Source of the DNA: Bifidobacterium saimiriisciurei
Lineage (GTDB): Bacteria; Actinomycetota; Actinomycetes; Actinomycetales; Bifidobacteriaceae
Reading direction: 5' to 3'
Assembly (NCBI RefSeq): GCF_010667655.1
Contig: NZ_WHZU01000012.1
Span: forward strand, 1-64,000
DNA: 64,000 nucleotides
Shown: piece after piece, positions 51,948-61,276 of the stretch
Layout of the letters: each line of letters begins with the position of its first letter
How positions within the stretch are numbered: the first letter of the stretch is position 1
The notes under the pieces: model-generated
The model's input: the letters and a program-made list of their open reading frames with translations, nothing else
The model's database searches: none
Told to the model about the DNA's origin: nothing
Program-made: the position numbers and the translations under genes

Positions 51948-52999
51948 GCCGTCTTCTTGCCGTTCGCGCCGCCGACCGCAGCACCCAGCAGACGGAACAC
52001 AATGGTCATCACGGCGATGCCGATGACGGCGCAGAGTATATAGCCGGCCCAGTCGGGAAGCCCCTGCATGGAGTAGTCCGGCAGCAAGGCGTTCCACGAG
52101 AATCCGTTGGCGATCCGGTCGGGCACATATGCCAGTCCGGTCGCGGCCTTGAACTCCTCGGCCCCCCATTCGCCGTACGCGGTGCCGGTGGCCAGCAGTC
52201 CGATGGGTGAGATGACGGTCAGCGCTCCCAGGCCAATCCACACCGGCGTCTTCAGACCGCCTGCACCATGAGTCGCGACTCCCCCACGTTCCGTAACGGC
52301 ATCGGCCACAATCTCCGGCGCCGCACGACGCACGAATTCCACGACCGCCACGGTCACGATTCCCTCGACGATGCTCGCCATGAGCAGGTGCGGAATCAGC
52401 ATGGCCGGCACCGCAATCGCCATCGGATACGGGAAGTACAGCGCCTGACCGGCGGCATCATGGAACAGCACCGGCTGCACGCCGAGCTCAAGCGCCACCA
52501 TCAGCGCCGCCGCCGTAAGACCGATGTATGCGCCGGCGAACACCGCCACGCGGGTCTTCCATCCGTCATCAAGTATCTTATGCAATAACGCGTATACGCC
52601 ATAGGCCACGAACGGCAGCACGAACGCCATGTTGAAGCAGTTCGCGCCATAGGTGATCAGCCCGCCGTCGCCGAACAGCAGCGCCTGCAGCAGCAGCGCC
52701 ACCGAAACGGCGACCGTCGCGTACTGCGGTCCGAGCAGGATGGCGATGAGCGACCCTCCGACCGCATGCGCCGTCGTGCCTCCGGGGCACGGCACGTTGA
52801 ACATCATGATGAGGAACGAGAACGCCGCACCGGCGCCGAGATACGCCATCTTCTCGTGGTTTGCGTGCGTCATCACATATTTCAGGCACAATGCCCACAC
52901 CGGAATCATGATGAGGAAGAACACCAGCCCCGTCGACGGCGACAGATAATTATCGGGAATATGCATCGCCAGGGTGGCGGTGTTGTCGAACGTGGTCAT
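51944..52999 (-). CDS. cbiM: Nickel/cobalt ECF transporter substrate-binding membrane protein with PDGLE-like C-terminus
   Basis: 351 aa. The CbiM core begins MHIPDNYLSPSTGLVFF, followed by PGGTTAHAVGGSL and ITYGANCFNMAFVLP. The C-terminal ~110 residues resemble CbiN/PDGLE domains (SPIGLLATGTAYGEWGAEEF), explaining the absence of a separate cbiN. The family needs the His next to the N-terminal Met for metal binding. Here the only start with a ribosome site (52999; GGAAAGGG 6 nt upstream) adds 11 residues (MTTFDNTATLA) before MHIPD. Either the extension is cleaved or translation starts at 52966. Confidence 0.9.
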   Translation of the reverse strand: MTTFDNTATLAMHIPDNYLSPSTGLVFFLIMIPVWALCLKYVMTHANHEKMAYLGAGAAFSFLIMMFNVPCPGGTTAHAVGGSLIAILLGPQYATVAVSVALLLQALLFGDGGLITYGANCFNMAFVLPFVAYGVYALLHKILDDGWKTRVAVFAGAYIGLTAAALMVALELGVQPVLFHDAAGQALYFPYPMAIAVPAMLIPHLLMASIVEGIVTVAVVEFVRRAAPEIVADAVTERGGVATHGAGGLKTPVWIGLGALTVISPIGLLATGTAYGEWGAEEFKAATGLAYVPDRIANGFSWNALLPDYSMQGLPDWAGYILCAVIGIAVMTIVFRLLGAAVGGANGKKTA

Positions 53000-53255
53000 T
53001 TTCGGCCCTTTCCTTCAGGATTTCGGGCCCAAAGACCCGAGAAATATGGTAGACAAGCCGATTTCACGCGTGTAAACGCCACATATCCAATGCGTTGTTT
53101 CGTTGCGATTCCAATGAAAATCAGGCATACCGGCATATGGGACACGCCGGCGGGGCAACGGTCGCCGTCGGTGATTTTCCCGTTACATAAGCGGTTTTTT
53201 TCGGCATTATTCTTGGCGGCAGATTTTCATGGCGATGCTCGCGAAAGGAATTCAC
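53000..53255. promoter_or_regulatory. Divergent cbiM / ureE promoter region
   Basis: 256-bp intergenic region driving nickel uptake to the left and urease maturation genes to the right. A small hairpin TCGGG/CCCGA (53022-53039) lies in the cbiM leader. TTTACA and TACCAT occur 19 bp apart on the minus strand, and TATTCT lies before ureE on the plus strand. I see no NiCo or cobalamin riboswitch consensus. A nickel-responsive regulator is plausible but no clear operator stands out. Confidence 0.4.
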
Positions 53256-53948
53256 ATGATAGCTGACCACATCAGCGGCAACATCATCGAGAACCCGCCG
53301 AAGGACGGCAAGCTGAGCGTGCCCATCACGTTCGACTGGTTCGAGACCGACAAGAAGCGCATGGCCAAGGTTGCCGAGGACGGCACCGAGTTCGGCGTGA
53401 TGGTCGGCCGGACCATCAAGGACGGCGACGTGCTCGCCGAGACCGACGACAAGCGCTACTACGCGAAGATCAACACCGCGCAGCTCATCGAGATCCCCGT
53501 CTCATCGATGAAGGAGATGGGGCGCCTCTGCTTCGAGCTCGGCAACCGCCACCTGAGTCTGAAGGTGGAGGACGACCGCGTGCTCGTGCCGTACGACCAT
53601 CCGACGATGGAATACACGAAGAAGATCGGCTTCGAGCCGCACATCATCGAAGGCGGATTCGACGGATTCCTCATCGTCAAGGCGCACGCCGGCTCGGGCA
53701 CCATCATCCCCGGCACGAACAAGACCACGGGCGACGTGGCCGAGGAGGAGCAGGAGGCCGCGGCCGACGAGGCGTGGAAGAGCGAGCATGACGGCGGGCA
53801 CGAGCACGGTGACCACTCGCACGGCGAACATCATCACGAGCATGGCGAGCACGAGCACGTCGCCGGCGAATACGAGGTCAACGGCGTGCTGCATCGCCCC
53901 GACGGCACGCACAGCCACGACGGCGGCCACACCTGGCACAGGCACTGA
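53256..53948 (+). CDS. ureE: Urease accessory protein UreE (nickel chaperone)
   Basis: 230 aa. Delivers nickel to the UreDFG complex. Start at ATG 53256 with AAAGGA 6 nt upstream. The N-terminal peptide-binding domain is followed by the metal-binding domain with GNRHLSLKVEDDRVLVPYD, including the conserved surface His. The C-terminal ~60 residues are extremely His-rich (HEHGDHSHGEHHHEHGEHEH and a second cluster HSHDGGHTWHRH) and will bind several nickel ions. First of ureE-ureF-ureG-ureD on the plus strand. Confidence 0.95.
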   Translation: MIADHISGNIIENPPKDGKLSVPITFDWFETDKKRMAKVAEDGTEFGVMVGRTIKDGDVLAETDDKRYYAKINTAQLIEIPVSSMKEMGRLCFELGNRHLSLKVEDDRVLVPYDHPTMEYTKKIGFEPHIIEGGFDGFLIVKAHAGSGTIIPGTNKTTGDVAEEEQEAAADEAWKSEHDGGHEHGDHSHGEHHHEHGEHEHVAGEYEVNGVLHRPDGTHSHDGGHTWHRH

Positions 53949-54006
53949 CCGGCCACAACCCCATCCATCATCCATCCGCACTTCCGATTCCGCGAAAGGA
54001 GGAGCA

Positions 54007-54783
54007 ATGGCGCAAGCGGCAACCGCGACCATGAGCGACGACGAGATCGAATCGCGTCATCTCGCCATGTTGCAGGTGTGCGACAGCGTGTTCCCCATCG
54101 GTGCGTTCGCCTTGTCGAACGGCATGGAGACGTTCGTGCAGCGCGACTTCCTTCGCAAGGGCCCTGATTTCGAGCAGTATCTCAAGAACTATCTCGAGGT
54201 CGCGCCCTACAAGGAAATCGGCCAGATGGTCATCGCCGGCAAGTACGCGCAGGACGCGCGGCTCTCCGCGAAAGGACTGGAACGCAAGATCACCGAATTG
54301 GACGAGCTGGCGTCGGCGCTGCAGTCCGCACGCGAGATTCGCGAGGGCAGCGAGCGCATGTGCGCCCGGCTCATCAAGCTCGTCGACAAGATGGATGCGG
54401 GACAGGGCGTCGGCAATGCCGACATCGACTCGCGCAGCCCGCATCTGTCGACGTACCGCTCGCTGATCGCCGCCGGGCGTTGCCGCGGCCTGCACTCCAT
54501 CGCGATGGGCCTGTATGCGGCCGACCATGCGGCGAGTCTGCGCAGCGCGGCGGTCACGTATGGCTATTCGCTCATCAGCGCGCTCACCATGTGCGCGGCG
54601 AAGGCGATTCCGCTCAGCCAGTTCGCCGGTCAGGTGGCATTGCACGACTCGTTCCCGAACCTCGTGCATGCGGTCGACGTGGCGTTCACGCTCAGACCCG
54701 ACGACCTCGGCATCTCGGGCGCCTATCTCGACATCGCCGCCATGCAGCACGAGACCCTGTATTCGAGGCTCTATATGAGCTGA
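54007..54783 (+). CDS. ureF: Urease accessory protein UreF
   Basis: 258 aa. GTPase-regulating scaffold in UreDFG. Start at ATG 54007 with AAAGGAGG 4 nt before it. Motifs: [20 protein letters not shown] at the N-terminus (the conserved D-x-x-x-P-x-G-x-x-x-x-S-x-G-x-E pattern), [12 protein letters not shown], and the C-terminal [12 protein letters not shown] with the conserved Arg-Leu-Tyr/Phe-x-Ser end that contacts UreG. Confidence 0.94.
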   Translation: MAQAATATMSDDEIESRHLAMLQVCDSVFPIGAFALSNGMETFVQRDFLRKGPDFEQYLKNYLEVAPYKEIGQMVIAGKYAQDARLSAKGLERKITELDELASALQSAREIREGSERMCARLIKLVDKMDAGQGVGNADIDSRSPHLSTYRSLIAAGRCRGLHSIAMGLYAADHAASLRSAAVTYGYSLISALTMCAAKAIPLSQFAGQVALHDSFPNLVHAVDVAFTLRPDDLGISGAYLDIAAMQHETLYSRLYMS

Positions 54784-54827
54784 CGGCACCACGCCGCACC
54801 GCATCAAACAACACAAAGGAGAATCCC

Positions 54828-55436
54828 ATGTCCTACGTACGCATCGGCGTCGCCGGCCCGGTCGGTTCCGGCAAGACCGCCCTCATCGAACGCCTGACCC
54901 GCAAGATGGCCGACGAATACAGCATCTGCGTCGTCACGAACGACATCTACACCAAGGAGGACGCCGAGTTCCTCATCGCGAACTCGCGCCTGCCCGAAGA
55001 CCGCATCGTCGGCGTGGAGACGGGCGGCTGCCCGCACACCGCCATCCGCGAGGACTGCTCGATGAACCTCGAGGCGTGCGAGGCCATGGCCGAGGCGCAC
55101 CCGGACGTCGACATCATCTTCGTGGAATCGGGCGGCGACAACCTTTCCGCCACGTTCAGCCCCGACCTCGCCGACGCCACGATCTATGTGATCGCCACGG
55201 ACGAGGGCGACAAGATCCCGCGCAAGGGCGGCCCCGGCGTCACCCGCTCCGACCTGCTGGTCATCAACAAGGCCGACCTCGCGCCGCTCGTGCACGCCGA
55301 CCTCGACGTGATGGCCCGCGACAGCAAGAAGATGCGCGGCGATCGCCCGTACATCTTCACCGATCTGATGGGCGGCGCCGGCGTGGACGACGTCATCAAT
55401 TGGATAAAGAAGGACGTCCTCTTCGAAGGCAAGTAA
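54828..55436 (+). CDS. ureG: Urease accessory GTPase UreG
   Basis: 202 aa. GTP-dependent nickel insertion. Motifs: P-loop [32 protein letters not shown], the nickel-binding Cys-Pro-His in [29 protein letters not shown] and the guanine motif [12 protein letters not shown]. Start at ATG 54828 with AAAGGAG 6 nt upstream. All expected residues are present. Confidence 0.97.
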   Translation: MSYVRIGVAGPVGSGKTALIERLTRKMADEYSICVVTNDIYTKEDAEFLIANSRLPEDRIVGVETGGCPHTAIREDCSMNLEACEAMAEAHPDVDIIFVESGGDNLSATFSPDLADATIYVIATDEGDKIPRKGGPGVTRSDLLVINKADLAPLVHADLDVMARDSKKMRGDRPYIFTDLMGGAGVDDVINWIKKDVLFEGK

Positions 55437-55483
55437 CCGTTCATTCCACGCCATAGCCCATGCCTTAGGTTTCGAGGATCACC

Positions 55484-56497
55484 ATGCCCAGCAGCACCTT
55501 CCGTCTCGCCACCGCGTTCCGCAACGGCCGGACCAAAATCGACGACGTGTATTTCGAGGCGCCGTTCAAGCTCATGACGCCGTTCGTGAACGGCCGTCAT
55601 GCCGACTTCATCGTGATGCTCGCCTCGCCCGGTTTCCTCAAGGGCGACGACGCGCATATCGTATGTGATTTCGGCCCCGGCACCGATTCCACGATGAAGA
55701 CGCAGAGCTACGAGAAGGTGCTGGACACGGCCGACGGCGAGGCGAACCGCACCATCGACCTGACCGCGCGAGGCGACGCGAAGGCCGTGTTCCTGCCGTT
55801 CCCGGTGATTCCGTTCCATAACAGCACGTTTACGAATGTAACCAAGGCACATATCAGTCCCGAGTCGACGTTCGTATATGCGGACGTAGTCACATGCGGA
55901 CGCGTGGGCATGGGCGAGCGCTGGCAGATGCGACGTTTCACGAACCGGCTGCGCGTGACGCTTGACGAGTCGCTGGCGTCGGAGGAGTATCGGGAGGCAT
56001 TGCACGCCGCGGATTCAGCGTCGAAGCCCCAACCGAAGCGCGGCCGTCCCCGCAAGCCGGAGCATCGTTCGCAGCTCGTGTTCGCCGACCGGCTGCTGCT
56101 CGAACCCGAGCACTTCGATTACGAGGAGATGGGCATGTGGCGCGAGTACACGCATTGCGGCGTGCTGTACGCCCACATTCCCGAAACCGACCCCGGCTAC
56201 GACCCCGACGCGCTGTCCGACGCCGAGCATTCACCGTACGCCGCGTCGTCGGGTGCGGCGACCGGCTCGAAGGACCCGAGGCTGATTCCCGATACCCGCC
56301 AGCGCATCGCCGCCGCACGCGTGGCCGCCGAGGATGCGCTGATCGAACGCATCCGAACATTCGCCGAGGAAACGAACTTCGAGGGCGAATTCGGCGCAAG
56401 CCGCGTCACGAACGGCATCTGCATCCGCATCCTCACCAGGCGCGGCGACGACGCCTTCGATTTCATCAAGTCGGCCGCCGGCATCATCGCCGCGTAA
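55484..56497 (+). CDS. ureD: Urease accessory protein UreD (UreH)
   Basis: 337 aa, longer than the usual ~270. Scaffold that docks UreF/UreG onto apo-urease. Recognised by position and by HADFIVMLASPGFLKGDDAH, NSTFTNVTKAHISPESTFVY, GRVGMGERWQMRRFTNRLRV and the VFADRLLLEP segment. GAGG stands 6 nt before the ATG. Between RVTLDESLAS and LVFADRLLLE is a basic insert with PKRGRPRKP, the core of an AT-hook; a second insert with many Asp/Ser lies near residue 245. Convergent with ureC. Confidence 0.88.
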   Translation: MPSSTFRLATAFRNGRTKIDDVYFEAPFKLMTPFVNGRHADFIVMLASPGFLKGDDAHIVCDFGPGTDSTMKTQSYEKVLDTADGEANRTIDLTARGDAKAVFLPFPVIPFHNSTFTNVTKAHISPESTFVYADVVTCGRVGMGERWQMRRFTNRLRVTLDESLASEEYREALHAADSASKPQPKRGRPRKPEHRSQLVFADRLLLEPEHFDYEEMGMWREYTHCGVLYAHIPETDPGYDPDALSDAEHSPYAASSGAATGSKDPRLIPDTRQRIAAARVAAEDALIERIRTFAEETNFEGEFGASRVTNGICIRILTRRGDDAFDFIKSAAGIIAA

Positions 56498-56526
56498 GGC
56501 GATATTCTTCTTTTTCGATTTCCCGG

Positions 56527-56564
56527 TCTGGGGCTGGCTCAAATCAATCTCAACCAGCCCCAGA
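56527..56564. terminator. Hairpin between convergent ureD and ureC
   Basis: Perfect 11-bp stem TCTGGGGCTGG/CCAGCCCCAGA (56527-56537 and 56554-56564) with a 16-nt loop; a third partial copy CCAGCCCCAG follows. It serves both convergent transcripts. The flanking T-run (TTCTTTTTC) is on the ureD side. Confidence 0.7.
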
Positions 56565-56580
56565 CCAGCCCCAGCCGGTC

Positions 56581-58305
56581 TCAGAACAGGAAGTAGCGCT
56601 GCGTGAGCGGCAGCTCGTTCGCCGGATCGGAGTGGATGAGCTCGCCGTCGACCGTCACCTGGAACGTCTCGGGGTTCACCTGGATATCGGCCAACGTGTC
56701 GTTGAACTTGAGGTCCTTCTTGCCGACCGTGCGGCAGCCGTGCACCGGCAGCACCTGACGCTGCAGGCCGAGCTTGCCCTTGATGTCGTCGTCGATGGCG
56801 GCCTGCGAGACGAACGTCGCGCAGGAGCTGCCCAACGCCCGTCCCAGAGCGCCGAACATGTCGCGGTAGTACACGGGTTCCGGCGTCGGGATGGAGGCGT
56901 TCGCGTCGCCCATGCGCGAGTAGGCGATGGACCCGCCCTTGATGACCATCTCGGGCTTGGCGCCGAACATGGCCGGCTGCCACAGCACGAGGTCCGCCAT
57001 CTTGCCGACCTCCACGGAGCCGACGTAATCCGAAATGCCGTGCGTGATGGCCGGGTTGATGGTGAACTTCGAGACGTAGCGCTTCACACGGAAGTTGTCG
57101 TTGCGGTTGTTGTCGTGCTCGTCTTCGGGGAGCGGGCCACGCTGCTTCTTCATCTTGTCGGCGGTCTGGATGGTGCGGGTGATGACCTCGCCCACACGAC
57201 CCATGGCCTGCGAGTCGGAGCTCATCATGGAGATGATGCCCATGTCGTGCAGCACGTCCTCCGCGCCGATGGTCTCGGGGCGGATTCGCGAGTCGGCGAA
57301 CGAGATGTCCTCGGGAACGTTGCGGTCGAGGTGATGGCAGACCATCATCATGTCGAGATGCTCGTCGACGGTGTTGCGCGTGAACGGCATGGTCGGGTTC
57401 GTGGAGCTCGGCAGCACGTTGGGGAAGCCGGCCGCGCGGATGATGTCGGGCGCATGGCCGCCGCCCGCGCCCTCGGTGTGGTACGTGTGGATGGCGCGGC
57501 CCTTGAACGCGGCGATGGTGTCCTCCACGCAGCCGCCCTCGTTCAGGGTGTCGGTGTGGATGGCCACCTGCACGTCCATCTCGTCGGCGACGCCGAGGCA
57601 GGTGTCGATGACGGCGGGCGTGGAGCCCCAGTCCTCGTGGATCTTCAGGCCTGCGGCGCCGGCGCGGATCTGCTCGCGCAGCGGTTCGGGCGAGGAGTCG
57701 TTGCCCTTGCCGAGGTAGGCGATGTTGACGGGCAGCGCCTCGGCCGCTTCGATCATGCGGGCCAGGTGGAAGGCGCCGGGGTTGCAGGTGGTGGCGTTGG
57801 TGCCGTCGGCCGGACCGGTGCCGCCGCCGACCATGGTGGTCACGCCGCCGGCGAGCGCGGTGCGCACCTGCTGCGGCGAGATGAAGTGGATGTGGGTGTC
57901 GAGTCCGCCGGCCGTTACGATCATGCCTTCGCCGGCGAGAGCCTCGGTGCCTGAGCCGACGGCCAGGCCGGGCGTGACGCCGTCCATGGTCTGCGGGTTG
58001 CCGGCCTTGCCGATGGCCGAGATCTTGCCGTTCTTGATGCCGATGTCGGCCTTGTAGATGCCGGTGTAGTCGACGATGAGGGCGTTGGTGATGACGGTGT
58101 CGGGCGATTCGGCGTCGAGCTGCACGGAGCTTTGGCCCATGCCGTCGCGGAATGACTTGCCGCCGCCGAACTTGAGTTCGTCGCCGTAGTTCGTGTAGTC
58201 CTTTTCGACTTCGATGATGAGGTCGGTGTCGCCGAGGCGTACGCGGTCGCCCGTCGTCGGGCCGAACATGCCGGCGTAGTCGCTGCGTGTAATCGTCTTG
58301 CTCAT
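56581..58305 (-). CDS. ureC: Urease alpha subunit
   Basis: 574 aa, cytoplasmic. Hydrolyses urea to ammonia and carbamate at a di-nickel site. Motifs: [16 protein letters not shown] (nickel His-x-His), [12 protein letters not shown] (the carbamylated Lys bridging both nickels), [48 protein letters not shown] (mobile-flap Cys-His and catalytic His) and [13 protein letters not shown] (nickel Asp). All active-site residues are present. AAGGAC precedes the ATG, and the gene lies 12 bp after ureAB. Confidence 0.98.
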   Translation of the reverse strand: MSKTITRSDYAGMFGPTTGDRVRLGDTDLIIEVEKDYTNYGDELKFGGGKSFRDGMGQSSVQLDAESPDTVITNALIVDYTGIYKADIGIKNGKISAIGKAGNPQTMDGVTPGLAVGSGTEALAGEGMIVTAGGLDTHIHFISPQQVRTALAGGVTTMVGGGTGPADGTNATTCNPGAFHLARMIEAAEALPVNIAYLGKGNDSSPEPLREQIRAGAAGLKIHEDWGSTPAVIDTCLGVADEMDVQVAIHTDTLNEGGCVEDTIAAFKGRAIHTYHTEGAGGGHAPDIIRAAGFPNVLPSSTNPTMPFTRNTVDEHLDMMMVCHHLDRNVPEDISFADSRIRPETIGAEDVLHDMGIISMMSSDSQAMGRVGEVITRTIQTADKMKKQRGPLPEDEHDNNRNDNFRVKRYVSKFTINPAITHGISDYVGSVEVGKMADLVLWQPAMFGAKPEMVIKGGSIAYSRMGDANASIPTPEPVYYRDMFGALGRALGSSCATFVSQAAIDDDIKGKLGLQRQVLPVHGCRTVGKKDLKFNDTLADIQVNPETFQVTVDGELIHSDPANELPLTQRYFLF

Positions 58306-58317
58306 GATTTCAAGTCC

Positions 58318-58998
58318 TTAAATCCCCAAAAATCCTTGTTCCTTGGCCTTGGCGAATGCGGCTTCGCGTACGGTCGGGTCGTCGAGCCTGCCGTCGACGA
58401 GGGCGCTGAAGCCGTGCACTTCGCGCGTGCCGGCGATGTCGATGAGCTGCACGCGGTGCGATTCGCCCGGTTCGAAGCGCACGGCCGTGCCGGCGGGGAT
58501 GTCGAGTCGCTTGCCGTAGGCGGCTTTGCGGTCGAACTTGAGGTATTTGTTGACTTCGAAGAAGTGGAAGTGCGAGCCGATCTGAATCGGACGGTCGGCG
58601 GTGTTGACCACGTCGAGTTCGATGCTTTCACGACCGGCGTTGATGGTGAGGTCGCCGTCGGCGAAGAAGTATTCGCCCGGCTTGAGCTTTTCGGTGGTCT
58701 CGATGGGGTTGTGCACGGAGACGAGCTTGGTGCCGTCGGGGAACGTGGCCTCGACCTCAACGACGTCGATCATCTCGGCCACGCCGTCCATCACGTCTTC
58801 AGGCTTGAGGAGCGTGCGGCCGTACTGCATGAGCTCGGCGACGGTCGCGCCCTCGCGCGCGCGTTCCACGCATTCGGAGCTGATGAGCGCCACAGCCTCC
58901 GGATAGTTGAGCTTCACGCCGCGGTTTTTCCGTTCCTTGGCAAGCTCGCCCGCCTGATGCAGCAGCAGCTTGTCGATCTCCCTAGGAGTAAGTCTCAT
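58318..58998 (-). CDS. ureAB: Urease gamma-beta fusion subunit
   Basis: 226 aa. Residues 1-100 are the gamma subunit ([34 protein letters not shown]) and ~105-226 the beta subunit ([60 protein letters not shown]). Fused as in Helicobacter UreA and in other bifidobacterial ureases. The ATG at 58998 follows GGGGG by 4 nt; the upstream in-frame ATG (59061) is less likely. First gene of ureAB-ureC. Confidence 0.96.
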   Translation of the reverse strand: MRLTPREIDKLLLHQAGELAKERKNRGVKLNYPEAVALISSECVERAREGATVAELMQYGRTLLKPEDVMDGVAEMIDVVEVEATFPDGTKLVSVHNPIETTEKLKPGEYFFADGDLTINAGRESIELDVVNTADRPIQIGSHFHFFEVNKYLKFDRKAAYGKRLDIPAGTAVRFEPGESHRVQLIDIAGTREVHGFSALVDGRLDDPTVREAAFAKAKEQGFLGI

Positions 58999-59156
58999 CA
59001 GACCCCCATCGCTCGATATGCCTGTTTCGTCGGTGGCGGGGCGCCGCGCATTAGCGCGCAAGCCCCGCCACCGCCACGAATTCGGGGATATTGTATGGCG
59101 ACTATGAGAACGGGAGGTTTCCTGAAGAATCCTGATAAAAAAGTAAAATACAGCAT

Positions 59157-60368
59157 GTGTCTAGCAATTACATCTACCAAAGTCACTCGGATTTCAATCT
59201 AAGTGATCACAACATTAAAATGTCCAAAGACGAAGAAATCAAACAACGACAACGCTTAAGTTCCTATGGTTCTTACCGCCCAGAAAAATGCATGATTTGC
59301 GGAACAACATTTCAGGACCAACGGCCATGCAACTCACATTCAATTCCGCAATTTGTATTAAAGAGCCTTAACAATGGCGCGTCTGGCAACGATAAGTCAG
59401 GGCAATTTTATCCACTTAACTCGTTTCTTCAAATTCCGTGGGTAAATAAAGTTAACGGCCGCAATAACACCGGCACTTTTTCGCTATTATGCAAAAAATG
59501 CGATGGCAGCTGTTTCCAAAACTACGAACGCGCTGATATCTATACAAAGTCATTGCTTGGCAACGCTAACCTGCAAACAATTCTCAACGAAATTGCAATG
59601 AAAAACTACCTATATTCGTACTATGACGCAAAAAAGACGATTGCCCGAATAGAAAAAGAGTTGCGGCAGGAGGAAACCTCTTCCTTTACATCAAGGAAAG
59701 AATTGAACCGTCGAATTCAAATCTTAAACCAACAGCTTGATGCAGAAACAGCTAATGCCAAGGACAGCTTTCAAGGATTCAAGAACACATGCAGTATTAG
59801 AGCCAAATTACAATCTAAGCCATCTACGATACTTTATACAGTAGATTTCTACCATCAATATAATCGTCTTTTCCCCTTAGCTTTTCAAGGGAAAATCACT
59901 ATTGAATACGATTGCTGGGGCAATCATATAAACAACTTATTTGCTTTTGATCAAGCGACTCAGGATATGCATTTATGTATTTTTCCAATTCGCGGGACCA
60001 CCATGGTTCTTTCTTTTTCAAGACGTAAGGATAAAAAGATACAACTCATACGCAAGAATCTCAATAAGAAGAAAGTCGATGAAACAGCCAAAGCATTAAC
60101 CGCAATGGCTATGACTGCATCGGGAAATTTTGCCGTGTATATCAACACACCAGAATCTATATTCAATAACCAATATTTACGGTCATTGGCGGGGGAAACA
60201 GGAACCATTCTTACTCATACTTACACTCAAAATAACAATGTTTCCCCATCGCAAGCACAGAAATTAGCACACCAATCTGTGAGGGAAAACCACATTACAG
60301 GAGCCCGGAAACATCTAGCTGACTATTTAAAAATCCCCAATAAACTCATTGGACTAAATAATGTTTGA
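59157..60368 (+). CDS. AT-rich gene; zinc-binding, HNH-like protein of unknown function
   Basis: About 403 aa, clearly lower GC and different codon use from its surroundings, so probably acquired. The N-terminal ~110 residues carry paired zinc-type motifs, [20 protein letters not shown] and [11 protein letters not shown]. The C-x-x-C ... S-H-x-I-P ... C-x-x-C pattern resembles HNH-family endonuclease zinc folds. A charged coiled-coil-like region ([18 protein letters not shown]) and an alpha/beta C-terminal half I cannot assign follow. Start: GTG 59157 would be leaderless 7 nt after TAAAAT; ATG 59220 is an alternative without a ribosome site. It sits in the accessory block between the urea transporter and urease genes. 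A defence role is speculative. Confidence 0.62.
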   Translation: MSSNYIYQSHSDFNLSDHNIKMSKDEEIKQRQRLSSYGSYRPEKCMICGTTFQDQRPCNSHSIPQFVLKSLNNGASGNDKSGQFYPLNSFLQIPWVNKVNGRNNTGTFSLLCKKCDGSCFQNYERADIYTKSLLGNANLQTILNEIAMKNYLYSYYDAKKTIARIEKELRQEETSSFTSRKELNRRIQILNQQLDAETANAKDSFQGFKNTCSIRAKLQSKPSTILYTVDFYHQYNRLFPLAFQGKITIEYDCWGNHINNLFAFDQATQDMHLCIFPIRGTTMVLSFSRRKDKKIQLIRKNLNKKKVDETAKALTAMAMTASGNFAVYINTPESIFNNQYLRSLAGETGTILTHTYTQNNNVSPSQAQKLAHQSVRENHITGARKHLADYLKIPNKLIGLNNV

Positions 60369-60466
60369 CGTGAGGATGAATATTTGCGTATCGTCACACC
60401 GCAAATATTCATCTTCCTTCATATCATCTTTCATCCATATCAACAACTTTCACCACCCACAATCCC

Positions 60467-60706
60467 CTACTCCCCAACACAAAACGCCGCATATAGCGGT
60501 ACGCTGCGGATGCCGTTGTCGACTCCGAAATTCTTGGCCGAAAGACGCAACACCTTATCAGGCTCATATTTGCCTAGGTACACCGACAGACTCCGCAATC
60601 TGGTGTTATCGGGACGACTTCACCCCACCGGCACACCGGCGACACTGTCGTTCATCTGCATGATGAAATCCACCTCGGCAGTGGCGCCGCTGGTCCAATA
60701 CCGCAA
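60467..60706 (-). pseudogene. Remnant of a DUF4143-type ATP-binding protein
   Basis: The minus strand encodes RYWTSGATAEVDFIMQ, which runs to a stop. After a frame change it resumes with RLRSLSVYLGKYEPDKVLRL and SAKNFGVDNGIRSVPLYAAF before a final stop at 60467. These match the C-terminal pattern of AAA+/DUF4143 proteins (YW-x-S-x-x-x-A-E-V-D-F, then S-L-x-x-Y-x-x-K-Y-x-P-x-x-x-x-R-x-S, and I-P-L-Y-A). Only the last ~75 residues survive, with a frameshift or deletion in the middle where the conserved PVEVK segment should be. No upstream ATPase domain is present. Confidence 0.7.
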
Positions 60707-60746
60707 CAGTATGCGGCCGCCGCAAACACCAACCACACATCCACCC

Positions 60747-60783
60747 TTTTATATCTTTTTATAAGTTTTATATCTTTTATAAG
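60747..60783. repeat. AT-rich tandem duplication
   Basis: TTTTATATCTTTTTATAAG (60747-60765) is followed directly by a copy one T shorter (60766-60783), in an AT-rich stretch bordering the DUF4143 remnant. A nearby inverted repeat AAACGTTG/CAACGTTT lies at 60805-60812 and 60819-60826. The rest of the 524-bp gap 60369-60892 shows no gene. Confidence 0.7.
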
Positions 60784-60892
60784 TTGGAAGGCATAAACCC
60801 GAATAAACGTTGATATTCCAACGTTTCTGCCACAACGACACCAATCCCCGTTGTGACCCCTAAATAGACCTTTTAACTACCCTTTTCTCAGA

Positions 60893-61276
60893 TCACCGAG
60901 TCGCCTCAGCCAAGCGTCGGTAGATATCCGATGGCAGGTGCCGGTTTCCGAAGCCGCGCACTCGGATGCCGAAGTCCGTACGCCGATACACGATGCGCAT
61001 GTCGGCGCGAGCCCCCTGGAAGCGGTGATGCTGAAAATGGTAGGACCGCCATTGCGCGAGACCATACTTCAACGCAGCGCCTTCCACGCGGCCGGCGACG
61101 AGTTTGGCGAGTGCATCATGCACACTGACGACTGCGGTCTTGAATTCGGCTTCGTCCGGCCACACATATGCCAGCAGAATCACGTCATCGGACAACGATT
61201 CCGGATCCATTTCCACACCATCAACTCCGGCGAGAATGGCAATGGCATCGGTAAGCAACGCATTGGGAATAGCCAT
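60893..61276 (-). CDS. Probable toxin of a type II toxin-antitoxin pair
   Basis: 127 aa. Its ATG overlaps the stop of the upstream gene (TGATG), the usual antitoxin-toxin arrangement. The C-terminal half is basic, with YHFQHHRFQGARADMRIVYR and GIRVRGFGNRHLPSDIYRRL, resembling the RelE/ParE-type ribonuclease or gyrase-toxin fold end. The N-terminal half (AILAGVDGVEMDPESLSDDV) is acidic and not typical, so the family assignment is tentative. Confidence 0.55.
   Translation of the reverse strand: MAIPNALLTDAIAILAGVDGVEMDPESLSDDVILLAYVWPDEAEFKTAVVSVHDALAKLVAGRVEGAALKYGLAQWRSYHFQHHRFQGARADMRIVYRRTDFGIRVRGFGNRHLPSDIYRRLAEATR

Noticed and set aside
53000-53255. NiCo or cobalamin riboswitch before cbiM
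   Set aside because: Only one short hairpin is visible and none of the conserved junction sequences of these riboswitches is present.
60361-60764. Small plus-strand frames after the AT-rich gene
   Set aside because: They run antisense through the DUF4143 remnant and lack ribosome sites.
60805-60826. Inverted repeat AAACGTTG/CAACGTTT as an attachment site
   Set aside because: Only one copy in the window and no integrase nearby.
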